Below, piece by piece: positions 1 through 7,812 of a stretch of 10,913 nucleotides of DNA. The notes beneath the pieces are model-generated. The model made no database searches and was not told the origin of the DNA. It saw only the letters and a list, made by a program, of their open reading frames with translations. Positions within the stretch are counted from its first letter, which is position 1. Each line of letters starts with the position of its first letter. The stretch lies in assembly GCA_002350525.1 (NCBI GenBank), contig DEFA01000043.1:22514-33426 (forward strand), in the 5' to 3' direction. The DNA comes from Lachnospiraceae bacterium UBA2864 (GTDB taxonomy: Bacteria > Bacillota > Clostridia > Lachnospirales > Lachnospiraceae). The position numbers were made by a program, and so were the translations under genes.

Positions 1-565
1 TAAGAAGTATCTTAAATTCCTCTTGTTGTAACGCAAAATATAGGCTTTCATTATCATTTGGATGTTTTTCATCTAAAACATAGAAAAATGAAACATCACT
101 AGGATTATATTTCATATAATACTCAAATACTGAATTCATATTATTTATATCATCCAATATTCTGATTATCATTTTTGAAACTTCAAATGAATCATTTATC
201 GAATCAATTAAAGTTACGTCATTATAACTAATCTCTTTTATAGATTTATAATTATCATAATCAGGATAAAATGAATCTCTTTTTTTTATGATACTATCAT
301 CCGCTTGCAACCAATTCCCCACTGAAATAGGTATATCAAAAACATTCATATTTTTTCTATATTTTGATACAACACCTGCTTGAATTCGAAAAGCTCTATC
401 TTCTGTAGAATCTGTTTTCACGTTAAAATATGACAAAACATGGATTATCTCATTATTAATCACCCTAACAAAATACGGTTGCCTCCCCTTAATCTTTTTA
501 AAACCATATGGTTCAAGAAATTTCGTATATTGTTTTACAAACTCTTTTTTAAACGCTACTGACAT
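1..565 (-). CDS. Hypothetical protein, DUF4304-like, AT-rich; 3' end off the left edge
   Basis: An open frame of 188 codons runs from an ATG at 565-563 to the window edge without a stop, so the C-terminus is missing. The start is supported by an AGGAG at 579-575, nine bases upstream. The protein begins MSVAFKKEFVKQYTKFLEPY and continues with GFKKIKGRQPYFVRV. An N-terminal helix, then a 'GFKK..GR..YF' segment, then a 'FRIQAGVV' strand recalls DUF4304 proteins, but that is pattern memory and not a search result. There is no signal peptide, membrane segment or recognisable catalytic motif, and the rest is rich in Asn, Asp, Ile, Lys and Tyr. The DNA is clearly more AT-rich than the neighbouring genes and uses many AAA, AAT, ATA and TTT codons, which suggests accessory or transferred DNA. 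A terminator-like hairpin separates it from rimO, so it is probably transcribed on its own. Function unknown; DUF4304 proteins are sometimes found in toxin-immunity neighbourhoods, but nothing visible here proves that role. Confidence 0.7.
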   Translation of the reverse strand, partial: MSVAFKKEFVKQYTKFLEPYGFKKIKGRQPYFVRVINNEIIHVLSYFNVKTDSTEDRAFRIQAGVVSKYRKNMNVFDIPISVGNWLQADDSIIKKRDSFYPDYDNYKSIKEISYNDVTLIDSINDSFEVSKMIIRILDDINNMNSVFEYYMKYNPSDVSFFYVLDEKHPNDNESLYFALQQEEFKILL

Positions 566-600
566 GGTATTTTTCTCCTTCCACCTTTCATTTTCTCTAT

Positions 601-664
601 AAAAATCGGACGATTTCATGTCCATACTGAATTATATACTCAGCATGGGTACATAAAATCGTCC
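601..664 (-). terminator. Long hairpin with short T-run downstream of rimO
   Basis: Arms at 664-639 and 631-608 (read on the minus strand) pair over about 24 positions, broken only by a 2-base bulge (650-649). The loop is AT-rich, about 7 bases. The base of the stem is GGACGATTT/AAATCGTCC. The three non-Watson-Crick positions (617/655, 626/644, 631/639) are A-C mismatches on the plus strand but G-U wobbles in minus-strand RNA. The structure therefore fits a transcript coming from rimO, whose stop lies 6 bases upstream. On that strand the stem is followed by GATTTTTAT, a modest T-run two bases from the stem. It is best read as a rho-independent terminator for the fhs-folD-rimO unit. The stem is longer than usual, so a small palindromic repeat element is an alternative. 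Confidence 0.7.
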
Positions 665-670
665 AGTAAA

Positions 671-2038
671 TCATAATTCTGCGTAAAAATCATATATATC
701 AGATTTTGTCAGCTTTACAGGAAGAATACTTCCTGATATAAGCTCTCTTTCGGACTTAAGATACACCAGTCCGTCTACGTCCGGAGCATCACGATAACTT
801 CTTGCTACATAGCAGTCGTCATCCGGAACATAGCCTTCTATTATCACATCCAGCTCTCTTCCTACGAGTTCCGCATTCTTATCTTCGGAAATTGCAGCAG
901 AAAGCTCCATTATCTCATTTGAATATCTTTCTTTAACTTCGTCATCTACCTGATCAGGAAATTCAGCCGCAGCTGTTCCTTCTTCTCTTGAATAACTGAA
1001 TACTCCCAGATGATCGAATTCAAGTTCATCAAGAGCCTTCAGGCAGGCCATGTGCTGTTCTTCTGTCTCTCCCGGGAATCCGGCTATCAGAGTTGTTCTG
1101 ATGCAGATATCAGGAATCTTAGAACGAAGCTTCTTAACGACTTCAAATATTCCCTCTTTATCAATTCTTCTTCCCATACGTCTGAGCACTTCTGACTCAG
1201 TATGCTGGATAGGCATATCCACATAGTGAAGAACCTTTGGGTTGGAAGCCATCTCATCTATCAGCTCATCATAGATTTCTTCAGGATAACAGTAAAGAAG
1301 TCTTATCCAGTCTATCCCTTCAACCTTGCTGAGTTCTCTGAGAAGTATATGAAGCCTCTTCTCTTTATAAAGATCCAAACCGTAACAGGTTGTTTCCTGA
1401 GCCACAAGATTAAGCTCTCTTACGCCATCACGTGCCAGCTTTTCAGCTTCCTTTATGATTAGCTCCATAGGTACACTCTTGTAACGTCCCTTGAAGTTAG
1501 GGATTGCACAGTATGTACATCTCTTATCACAACCGTCTGCTATCTTAAGATATTCGGAAAAAGGCCTCTCCGTAATAACGTGATATCTTTCTACTCCATC
1601 GGCAGAAAAAGCCGTGTCATCGCCGTCAAAGCACATGATAGGCTGAGTTCCGTCATCCTGCCCGGTTTTAGATGCATCTTCTTCTCTTGATACCAGCTCA
1701 TCGATAACATCCGCTATCTTTTCAAGGCTACCCGTTCCGATAAAGGCATCAACTTCAGGTATATCCTTTGCGATTTCGTCTTTATATCTCTCAGCCATAC
1801 ATCCGGCAACTATAAGATACTTAAGTCCGGACTCTTTATGGCCTGCAAGATCAAAGATCATATTGATACTTTCTTCTGTAGCTGACTGTATGAAGCAGCA
1901 GGTATTTACAACCGCTGCATCAGCTTCTTCTATATCACTTGTAAGTTCATATCCCCTGTGACTTAAGATACCCAGCATCTTTGAACTGTCTGCTGTATTC
2001 TTGTCGCATCCAAGGGACACAAGCATGATTTTAAGCAT
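671..2038 (-). CDS. rimO: Ribosomal protein S12 methylthiotransferase RimO
   Basis: RimO is a radical-SAM enzyme that adds a methylthio group to a conserved aspartate of ribosomal protein S12. The N-terminal UPF0004 domain (about residues 1-115) carries the three cysteines for the auxiliary iron-sulfur cluster: C11 in SLGCDKN, C47 in VNTCC and C80 in AGCMAERY. The radical-SAM core follows, with CxxxCxxC as C170, C174 and C177 in DGCDKRCTYCAIP, and a DMPIQH segment at 274-279. A C-terminal TRAM domain (about 390-455) contains the RimO-like SYRDAPDVDG. The SLGC.KN and DAPDVDG motifs favour RimO over the related MiaB and MtaB. At 455 residues it is of normal length; a slightly long acidic linker at about 118-150 joins the first two domains. 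The ATG at 2038 lies 17 bases after the folD stop, with only a weak purine-rich site (GAAAGAGAT) ahead of it, so co-transcription with folD is likely. Confidence 0.96.
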   Translation of the reverse strand: MLKIMLVSLGCDKNTADSSKMLGILSHRGYELTSDIEEADAAVVNTCCFIQSATEESINMIFDLAGHKESGLKYLIVAGCMAERYKDEIAKDIPEVDAFIGTGSLEKIADVIDELVSREEDASKTGQDDGTQPIMCFDGDDTAFSADGVERYHVITERPFSEYLKIADGCDKRCTYCAIPNFKGRYKSVPMELIIKEAEKLARDGVRELNLVAQETTCYGLDLYKEKRLHILLRELSKVEGIDWIRLLYCYPEEIYDELIDEMASNPKVLHYVDMPIQHTESEVLRRMGRRIDKEGIFEVVKKLRSKIPDICIRTTLIAGFPGETEEQHMACLKALDELEFDHLGVFSYSREEGTAAAEFPDQVDDEVKERYSNEIMELSAAISEDKNAELVGRELDVIIEGYVPDDDCYVARSYRDAPDVDGLVYLKSERELISGSILPVKLTKSDIYDFYAEL

Positions 2039-2055
2039 ATTGTATCTCTTTCGTA

Positions 2056-2910
2056 TTATCTGCGTCCTGCATGCATTTCAGCAGCTTCTTTACAGTTATT
2101 CATAAGCTCAGCTATTGTCATAGGTCCGACACCACCCGGAACAGGAGTTATCTTTCCGGCCACCTTCTCTGCAGACTCATAATCAACATCTCCGCAAAGT
2201 TTCTTACCCTCAAGTCTATGGATCCCCACATCGATAACCGTAGCGCCTTCCTTAATGTATGAACCATCGATGAACTTAGGCTGTCCGATAGCAACCACAA
2301 GGATGTCAGCCTGCTTTGTGATAGCTCTGAGATCCGGTGTATGTGAATGACATACTGTAACAGTTGCATTCTCTCTGAGAAGAAGCATAGCCATCGGCTT
2401 TCCTACAATGTTACTTCTTCCTACGACTACCGCATGCTTTCCGTCAATCTCGGTATTACTTCTCTTGAGAAGCTCGATAACACCGGCCGGAGTACAGGAC
2501 TTAAAGCCTCTTTCTCCGAGCGAAAGTCTTCCCACGCTTTCAGGATGGAAACCGTCCACATCCTTATCCGGACTGATTCTCTTAATTACCTTATCCTCAT
2601 TTATCTGCTTAGGAAGCGGAAGCTGAACAAGTATTCCGTCGCATCCCTCATCTGCATTAAGCTTATCGATGAGACTGAGGAGTTCTTCCTCGGTTGTTGT
2701 TTCAGGAAGCTCATACGAAAGGGACTTGATACCCGTATATTCACATGCCTTCTTCTTGTTATTTACATATACTGTGGATGCAGGATCCTGTCCTACGAGG
2801 ATAACCGCAAGTGAAGGCTCTATTCCCTCCTTCTTAAGGGCTTCCACCTCTGCCTTTACATCATCCTTAAGCTCCTGTGATATCTTCTTACCGTCAATTA
2901 TCTCTGCCAT
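2056..2910 (-). CDS. folD: Bifunctional methylenetetrahydrofolate dehydrogenase / methenyltetrahydrofolate cyclohydrolase FolD
   Basis: FolD oxidises 5,10-methylene-tetrahydrofolate to 5,10-methenyl-tetrahydrofolate with NADP and hydrolyses that to 10-formyl-tetrahydrofolate, reversibly, in the cytosol. All the family active-site residues are visible: Y48 and K52 in STVYVNNKKK, Q96 in GILVQLPLP, and D119 in DKDVDGFHP. They correspond to E. coli Y50, K54, Q98 and D121. The Rossmann-fold nucleotide site is GRSNIVGKPMA at 164-174, and the C-terminal signature PVPGGVGPMT is at 256-265. At 284 residues it is full length. The ATG at 2910 has GAGGA seven bases upstream (2922-2918). It lies 98 bases downstream of fhs, whose product is its substrate, and 17 bases upstream of rimO. 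The fhs-folD gap holds only a weak imperfect hairpin and no clear terminator, so one transcript is likely. Confidence 0.98.
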   Translation of the reverse strand: MAEIIDGKKISQELKDDVKAEVEALKKEGIEPSLAVILVGQDPASTVYVNNKKKACEYTGIKSLSYELPETTTEEELLSLIDKLNADEGCDGILVQLPLPKQINEDKVIKRISPDKDVDGFHPESVGRLSLGERGFKSCTPAGVIELLKRSNTEIDGKHAVVVGRSNIVGKPMAMLLLRENATVTVCHSHTPDLRAITKQADILVVAIGQPKFIDGSYIKEGATVIDVGIHRLEGKKLCGDVDYESAEKVAGKITPVPGGVGPMTIAELMNNCKEAAEMHAGRR

Positions 2911-3008
2911 TATATATTCCTCAATTTCTATTTTTTCTCTGAATTATTCTGATCCATATGCTTTTGATCATACGACCTTCTGCCGCGGGTTGTCCGTCTG
3001 TATAAAGC

Positions 3009-4679
3009 TTAGAAAAGTCCTACTGTATTTCCGTTTTCATCTATATCGATTCTCTCAGCCGCAGGGCTCTTAGGAAGTCCCGGCATTGTCATGATAGCGC
3101 CGGCGATAGCTACTACGAAGCCCGCACCTGCGGATACATATACTTCTCTCACAGTAACCTCGAAGTTTTCAGGTCTTCCGAGAAGTGTCTGATCATCTGA
3201 AAGCGAGTACTGTGTTTTAGCCATACATACAGGAGTCTTCCCGTAACCTATAGCCTCGATTCTTTCGATAGCCTTCTCTGCTTCAGGGCTGTATACAACA
3301 CCTTTTGCACCGTAGATTTCCTTGGAGATTGTCTCAATCTTCTCTTTGATTGAAAGCTCTGTGCTGTAAAGAGGGGCATACTGTGTAGGGATATTCTCGA
3401 TAGTATCAAGAACAGCCTCAGCCAGTTCTATACCGCCCTTACCGCCTTTCTCCCAAACTTCCGATACGGTAAACTTGCATCCCTTAGATTCAACAAACTT
3501 CTTGATAGCTTCAATCTCCGCAGGAGTGTCGGCTACGAACTTGTTGATAGTAACAACGATAGGAACATTGTACTTCTGAAGGTTTTCGATATGCTTTCCG
3601 AGGTTTACGATACCCTTGTTGAGAGCTTCAACATTCTCATTTGAAAGTTCTGCCTTCGGAACTCCGCCGTTATACTTAAGAGCTCTTGCCGTAGCGACAA
3701 GAACAACGGCATCCGGTGTAAGGCCTGCCATACGGCACTTGATATCAAGGAACTTCTCAGCTCCGAGATCGGCACCAAAACCTGCCTCTGTTATAACATA
3801 GTCTGCACACTTAAGAGCTGTCTTTGTAGCTCTTACAGAATTACATCCGTGTGCTATATTTGCAAAAGGACCACCGTGTACGAATACAGGATTGTTCTCT
3901 AACGACTGAATAAGATTAGGTCTTATTGCATCCTTAAGAAGAACTGTCATAGCGCCTACAGCCTTAAGCTGAGCAGCTGTAACAGGCTCGTTCTTATAGT
4001 TATAAGCAACGATTATTCTTCCGAGACGTTCCTTAAGATCTTCAAGATCCTCTGCCAGGCAAAGAATAGCCATAACCTCTGTTGCAACTGTGATACAGAA
4101 ATGATCTTCACGTACTACTCCGTCAAGTCTCTTTCCCATACCGACAACTATATTTCTGAGAGCTCTGTCATTCATATCAAGACATCTCTTGATGACAACT
4201 CTCTTAGGATCTATCCCGAGCTCATTACCCTGCTGAAGATGATTGTCAAGCATAGCACAGAGAAGATTGTTCGCAGAAGTAATAGCATGGAAATCTCCCG
4301 TGAAATGCAGATTAAGCTTCTCCATAGGAACAGCCTGAGCATATCCGCCGCCGGCAGCTCCACCCTTGATACCGAAGCAAGGTCCGAGGGAAGGCTCTCT
4401 CATAGCTACGACAGACTTCTTTCCAAGCTGTCTCAAAGCATCTCCGAGTCCAAGAGTTACAGTAGTCTTTCCTTCACCTGCAGGTGTAGGATTAATAGCT
4501 GTTACAAGAATAAGCTTACCGTCTTTGTTATCCTTGATGCTGTCGATGAACTGATCTGATATCTTAGCCATGTACTTTCCGTACATTTCAATTCCATCTT
4601 CATCCGCACCAATCTTTGCAGCAACCTCTCTTATGTCTTTCATCTCGGCAGCCTGTGCAATCTCAATATCTGTCAGCAT
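3009..4679 (-). CDS. fhs: Formate-tetrahydrofolate ligase (10-formyltetrahydrofolate synthetase)
   Basis: The enzyme joins formate to tetrahydrofolate using ATP, giving 10-formyl-tetrahydrofolate for purine synthesis and, after FolD, for methylene- and methyl-folate. In acetogens it is also a step of the Wood-Ljungdahl methyl branch. The ATP-binding loop PTPAGEGKTT is at 64-73. The family signature EPSLGPCFGIKGGAAGGG starts at residue 95, followed by LNLHFTGDFHAI. The C-terminus carries the typical IMTMPGLPKSPAAERIDID and ends in GLF. I place the start at the ATG at 4679, giving 556 residues, the usual family length. An in-frame ATG 13 codons upstream at 4718 would add residues encoded by the ribosome binding site itself. 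folD follows. No other Wood-Ljungdahl gene is in the window, so a purely biosynthetic or serine/glycine-linked role is equally possible. Confidence 0.98.
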   Translation of the reverse strand: MLTDIEIAQAAEMKDIREVAAKIGADEDGIEMYGKYMAKISDQFIDSIKDNKDGKLILVTAINPTPAGEGKTTVTLGLGDALRQLGKKSVVAMREPSLGPCFGIKGGAAGGGYAQAVPMEKLNLHFTGDFHAITSANNLLCAMLDNHLQQGNELGIDPKRVVIKRCLDMNDRALRNIVVGMGKRLDGVVREDHFCITVATEVMAILCLAEDLEDLKERLGRIIVAYNYKNEPVTAAQLKAVGAMTVLLKDAIRPNLIQSLENNPVFVHGGPFANIAHGCNSVRATKTALKCADYVITEAGFGADLGAEKFLDIKCRMAGLTPDAVVLVATARALKYNGGVPKAELSNENVEALNKGIVNLGKHIENLQKYNVPIVVTINKFVADTPAEIEAIKKFVESKGCKFTVSEVWEKGGKGGIELAEAVLDTIENIPTQYAPLYSTELSIKEKIETISKEIYGAKGVVYSPEAEKAIERIEAIGYGKTPVCMAKTQYSLSDDQTLLGRPENFEVTVREVYVSAGAGFVVAIAGAIMTMPGLPKSPAAERIDIDENGNTVGLF

Positions 4680-4686
4680 GATAAAT

Positions 4687-4695
4687 CCTCCTTTT
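4687..4695 (-). promoter_or_regulatory. Ribosome binding site of fhs
   Basis: AAAAGGAGG on the minus strand is nearly a perfect anti-16S match and ends seven bases before the ATG at 4679. It decides the start: the longer in-frame reading frame beginning at 4718 would translate through this site and has no comparable site of its own. Confidence 0.9.
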
Positions 4696-4709
4696 GATTT
4701 ATATAGTTC

Positions 4710-4820
4710 ATAACGCATTTTCTAAATTGAAAAAATGTTATCGTTCTCAGTCCTGAGGCAGGTGCATGCTCCAGAGGCGCTTTTCAGCCGGTTGGAGCAT
4801 GACATCCTGCGAAGGACGTC
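4710..4820 (-). promoter_or_regulatory. Structured ftsK-fhs intergenic region (possible terminator or fhs leader RNA)
   Basis: The stretch between the ftsK stop and the fhs ribosome binding site can fold, in minus-strand RNA, into successive hairpins. Hairpin A has arms 4820-4813 and 4808-4801: 8 bp with one G-U pair and a 4-base loop. Hairpin B has arms 4801-4793 and 4773-4765: a perfect 9-bp CATGCTCCA/TGGAGCATG, with an inner GGC/GCC around TGAAAAGC. A small CTCA-GGAC-TGAG stem lies at 4757-4746. Hairpin C has arms 4741-4732 and 4721-4710: 10 bp with a 2-base bulge, just upstream of the fhs ribosome binding site. No stem is directly followed by a T-run; the only one, CATTTTTTC near 4737-4729, lies inside hairpin C. 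I could not match it to THF, ZTP or other folate-linked riboswitch consensus sequences from memory. The structure is seen; a regulatory role is inference. Confidence 0.45.
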
Positions 4821-4831
4821 CGTAAGTTCAT

Positions 4832-7780
4832 TTACAAACTCATCATTTCTTCAAACTCGTCCATCGTCATTAATATCTTACGCGGTTTGGTACCCTCTTC
4901 AGGTCCTACGACACCGGCTTCACAAAGCTGGTCCATGATCCTTGCTGCCCTGTTGAAACCTATCCTGAACATTCTCTGAAGATAACCGATGGATGCCTTT
5001 TCTTTTTCAATAACCATTCTTCCTGCATCTTCGAAAAGCTCGTCATATCTGTCAGCATCGGAACCGTCATCAGACGATCCGCCCGAAGATACGGAACTCG
5101 AACTGCTGTTTATCGATTCCGAAATAGAAGTGTCATATTCTGAATCGCCGAAGTGCTCTTTAATATAATTGGTTACTGCCGTCACTTCCTCATCCGAGAT
5201 AAATGCCCCCTGAACTCTCGAAGGTTTTGTAGAACCTGTCGGATAGAACAGCATATCGCCCTTTCCGAGAAGTTTCTCGGCACCGACCATATCAAGAATG
5301 GTTCTTGAATCGGTTCCACTGGAAACCGCAAATGCGATTCTTGACGGAATATTTGCTTTTATAAGACCTGTGATAACATCTACGGAAGGTCTCTGAGTAG
5401 CAATTATGAGATGGATACCGGCTGCTCTCGCAAGCTGAGACAGACGTACGATAGAATCCTCCACCTCGCCGTGAGCCACCATCATAAGATCGGCAAGCTC
5501 GTCAACTATTACTATTATCTGAGGCATATGCACAAAGGAAGGATCCTCATTTTCTATACCGGATTCCTTCTCCTGCTCTACCTTCTGATTAAAGCCCTGA
5601 ATATTTCTAACACTGTATCTTGCAAAGAGCTGATATCTCTTTGTCATTTCCTCAACTGCCCAGTTAAGAGCACCGGCAGCCTTCTTCGGATCCGTAACAA
5701 CAGGAATAAGAAGATGAGGAATTCCGTTATATGCAGAAAGCTCAACCATCTTAGGATCGATCATTATCATTCTGACATCTTCCGGAGCAGCCTTATAAAG
5801 GATACTCATGATGATCGTGTTAATGCAGACCGATTTACCCGATCCGGTAGCACCTGCTATAAGAAGATGAGGCATCTTTGCAATATCGGTTATGATTATC
5901 TGACCGCCTATATCCTTACCGACGGCAAATGCAACATTTGATTTAAACTTCTTAAATGAATCGTTGTCGATAAGATCACGGAAGTATACAACCTGATTAT
6001 CCGTATTCGGAACTTCGATTCCGATAGCCGCCTTACCCGGAATAGGAGCTTCTATTCTGATATCCGCAGCCGCAAGATTAAGCTTTATATCATCCGCAAG
6101 ATTTACGATCCTCGAAACCTTTACGCCCTGCTCCGGCTGAAGCTCATATCTCGTAACTGCCGGACCACAGCTGTAATCCGTAATGGTTACATTTACACCG
6201 AAGCTTGCCAGAGTTTCTTTGAGACGTTTTGCAGTCTCTCTGACATTCTTATCATTCTTATAATATGCCGATGTACCACCTGACTTAAGAAGCTTCATAG
6301 GCGGGAATACATACTTCTTCTTAGGTTTCTCTATCGTCTTTTTCTCTATCTCAGACTTAACTTCATCTGTTGCCCTAAGCTTATCATCCTTTGTAACCTT
6401 GGCTTCCTCAGCCTGAGGTTTTGAAACCATCTGTGAAGCAGTCGGAACATCTTCATCCAACATATCAAAATCGTCCATAGATGTTGTAGGCTTTAGAACT
6501 TCTTCATCCCCGAGTGCTTCCCTTACCCCGCGAATACTTCCGGTATCCTCAAGGCGGCCGCTTTCGGAATACAGTCTGTCTGTAGCCGTTCTGGTCTTAT
6601 TGACACTCTTTGTTTCTTCCTTCGTCGGAAGCTTTCCTACACTGCTGTTTCGGGAATCATAATAAGTATCGCTTCCGAAAGGATCAGCATAGGTTTCCTG
6701 CGAAGGTTCTATATCAAAAAAGTCCTTAGGACCTTCATCCTGCGCGAGCGCCTTCTCTATACCCTTCTGTACAGCCGACTTCTCACCCGGAAGTGCTATA
6801 GGAGTATCATCAGGAACCTCATCCTTCGTAAGTTCCTTCATCTCCTCTTCTTTAACAACATTATTACGTTTTCTCTTCTTTTTCGGTTTTTCTTCCTCTT
6901 CGGAAGGATAAACCTTTATATCGTCAAAGGAGAATCTGCCTTGTCCGTCATCCCCGCTATAGTCGTATTCATCAAAATCATCTTCTTCGTCATCATCATC
7001 GTCATATCTCGATGTATGACCGCTCTTTTTCCTTTCACTTACTATATCCGAATAAGTGATGGTGAATGCTCTCTTCAGAAGATTTATTATAGACTTCTCA
7101 GTGATCATAATGATCGTAATGATAGCTACAAGAATCGTAACTATGATAGCACCGGCTTTACCGATTCCTTTACTAACAAATACTATGATACCTCCGAAGA
7201 ACATTCCGCCGCCGTGAAGATTCTCGTATCCGTCCATATACAGAGTCTTTGCCGTATGGTCCTTAAGTCCCGCTGAAAGCTGCAGTATGAATCCCGCAAC
7301 CATAAATACCACAAACCACCAGCATACTTTTATGATAGCTCGTCTGAGACTTCCAGGTTTATCAATATTTGCCATTATAAGGCACGCTGCCACACAGAAA
7401 AATACCGGAAGCACATAAAATGTCGCACCAAAAAGGCCGAAGAAGAAACCGCTCACAGCTCTTCCCAGCTTTCCGCAAACACCGTATGTTCCCAGGATAA
7501 GAACAAGATTTATCGCAAAATATATGAAAAGATATATCTCTCTCACTCTTTCGGGAGGAAGTCTGTATACCTCTTCATCCATAACAGAAGTATCTCTTTT
7601 ACGAGAAGTCTGTGCATTTTTCGAAGATGCCGTGTTTCTCTTAGAAGAACCTGCAGTGCTTTTGTTTCCGGCATTTCTGCTGCCGGCACTTCTGGTTCCT
7701 GCGCTTCTTCCCGAAGCATTTCCTGTACTTCTTCCTTTTCCCGAAGTATTACGTTTTCCACTGTTACTTGATGCTGCCAT
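4832..7780 (-). CDS. ftsK: FtsK/SpoIIIE family DNA translocase
   Basis: This is a membrane-anchored, ATP-driven double-stranded DNA pump that clears chromosome DNA from the division or sporulation septum and supports dimer resolution. Residues 1-65 are a low-complexity basic tail rich in Ser, Gly, Asn, Thr, Arg and Lys. About four hydrophobic segments lie between 82 and 228. A long variable linker (about 235-485) contains an acidic run at 260-272 and a basic KKKRKR patch near 300-305. The motor domain has Walker A GATGSGKS at 643-650, Walker B IIVIVDE ending at D760-E761, and ATQRPSVDVITG near 794-805. A Ser/Gly-rich hinge (about 885-906) leads to the winged-helix gamma domain at about 910-970 (ASIGYLQRMFRIGFNRAARI), which reads DNA polarity. 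At 982 residues it is longer than B. subtilis SpoIIIE, mainly because of the tail and linker. The start at 7780 has an AGGGG about 11 bases upstream, somewhat far. Sequence alone does not separate FtsK from SpoIIIE function here. Confidence 0.96.
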   Translation of the reverse strand: MAASSNSGKRNTSGKGRSTGNASGRSAGTRSAGSRNAGNKSTAGSSKRNTASSKNAQTSRKRDTSVMDEEVYRLPPERVREIYLFIYFAINLVLILGTYGVCGKLGRAVSGFFFGLFGATFYVLPVFFCVAACLIMANIDKPGSLRRAIIKVCWWFVVFMVAGFILQLSAGLKDHTAKTLYMDGYENLHGGGMFFGGIIVFVSKGIGKAGAIIVTILVAIITIIMITEKSIINLLKRAFTITYSDIVSERKKSGHTSRYDDDDDEEDDFDEYDYSGDDGQGRFSFDDIKVYPSEEEEKPKKKRKRNNVVKEEEMKELTKDEVPDDTPIALPGEKSAVQKGIEKALAQDEGPKDFFDIEPSQETYADPFGSDTYYDSRNSSVGKLPTKEETKSVNKTRTATDRLYSESGRLEDTGSIRGVREALGDEEVLKPTTSMDDFDMLDEDVPTASQMVSKPQAEEAKVTKDDKLRATDEVKSEIEKKTIEKPKKKYVFPPMKLLKSGGTSAYYKNDKNVRETAKRLKETLASFGVNVTITDYSCGPAVTRYELQPEQGVKVSRIVNLADDIKLNLAAADIRIEAPIPGKAAIGIEVPNTDNQVVYFRDLIDNDSFKKFKSNVAFAVGKDIGGQIIITDIAKMPHLLIAGATGSGKSVCINTIIMSILYKAAPEDVRMIMIDPKMVELSAYNGIPHLLIPVVTDPKKAAGALNWAVEEMTKRYQLFARYSVRNIQGFNQKVEQEKESGIENEDPSFVHMPQIIVIVDELADLMMVAHGEVEDSIVRLSQLARAAGIHLIIATQRPSVDVITGLIKANIPSRIAFAVSSGTDSRTILDMVGAEKLLGKGDMLFYPTGSTKPSRVQGAFISDEEVTAVTNYIKEHFGDSEYDTSISESINSSSSSVSSGGSSDDGSDADRYDELFEDAGRMVIEKEKASIGYLQRMFRIGFNRAARIMDQLCEAGVVGPEEGTKPRKILMTMDEFEEMMSL

Positions 7781-7812
7781 TAAGTAAACAACCCCTATTC
7801 ATAAATTGGTAA

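Noticed and set aside
631..636. A promoter -10 (TATAAT, minus strand) for the left-edge gene
   Set aside because: It falls in the AT-rich hairpin apex, where TATAAT arises easily, and no acceptable -35 lies 16-18 bases upstream.
2347..2814. A plus-strand reading frame of 155 codons
   Set aside because: It is antisense to conserved folD codons; the translation is a low-information shadow of the real gene.
2911..3008. A small peptide gene or terminator between fhs and folD
   Set aside because: The only frame with an ATG is about 16 codons without a ribosome binding site. The only hairpin (ATAC-GAC/GTCGTAT) is weak, has a bulge and is not followed by a T-run.
4101..4559. A plus-strand reading frame of 152 codons
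   Set aside because: It is antisense to fhs, including its ATP-binding loop region, and shows no family motif.
4698..4703. A TATAAA -10 element for fhs
   Set aside because: Transcription from it would start within or after the fhs ribosome binding site, which would make the message untranslatable.
4680..4718. A longer fhs start at 4718, adding 13 residues
   Set aside because: The extension is encoded by the ribosome binding site and spacer, has no ribosome binding site of its own, and would exceed the family's normal N-terminus.
4680..4831. A THF, ZTP (pfl) or TPP riboswitch ahead of fhs
   Set aside because: The location is attractive and a CTGAGA stretch occurs, but the conserved cores I know (for ZTP, CCGCCUGGGCA; for THF, the paired GGUGAAUCAUUG-type region) are not present.
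5411..5941. A plus-strand reading frame of 176 codons
   Set aside because: It lies wholly inside ftsK on the opposite strand, over the conserved motor domain, and has no recognisable protein features or ribosome binding site.
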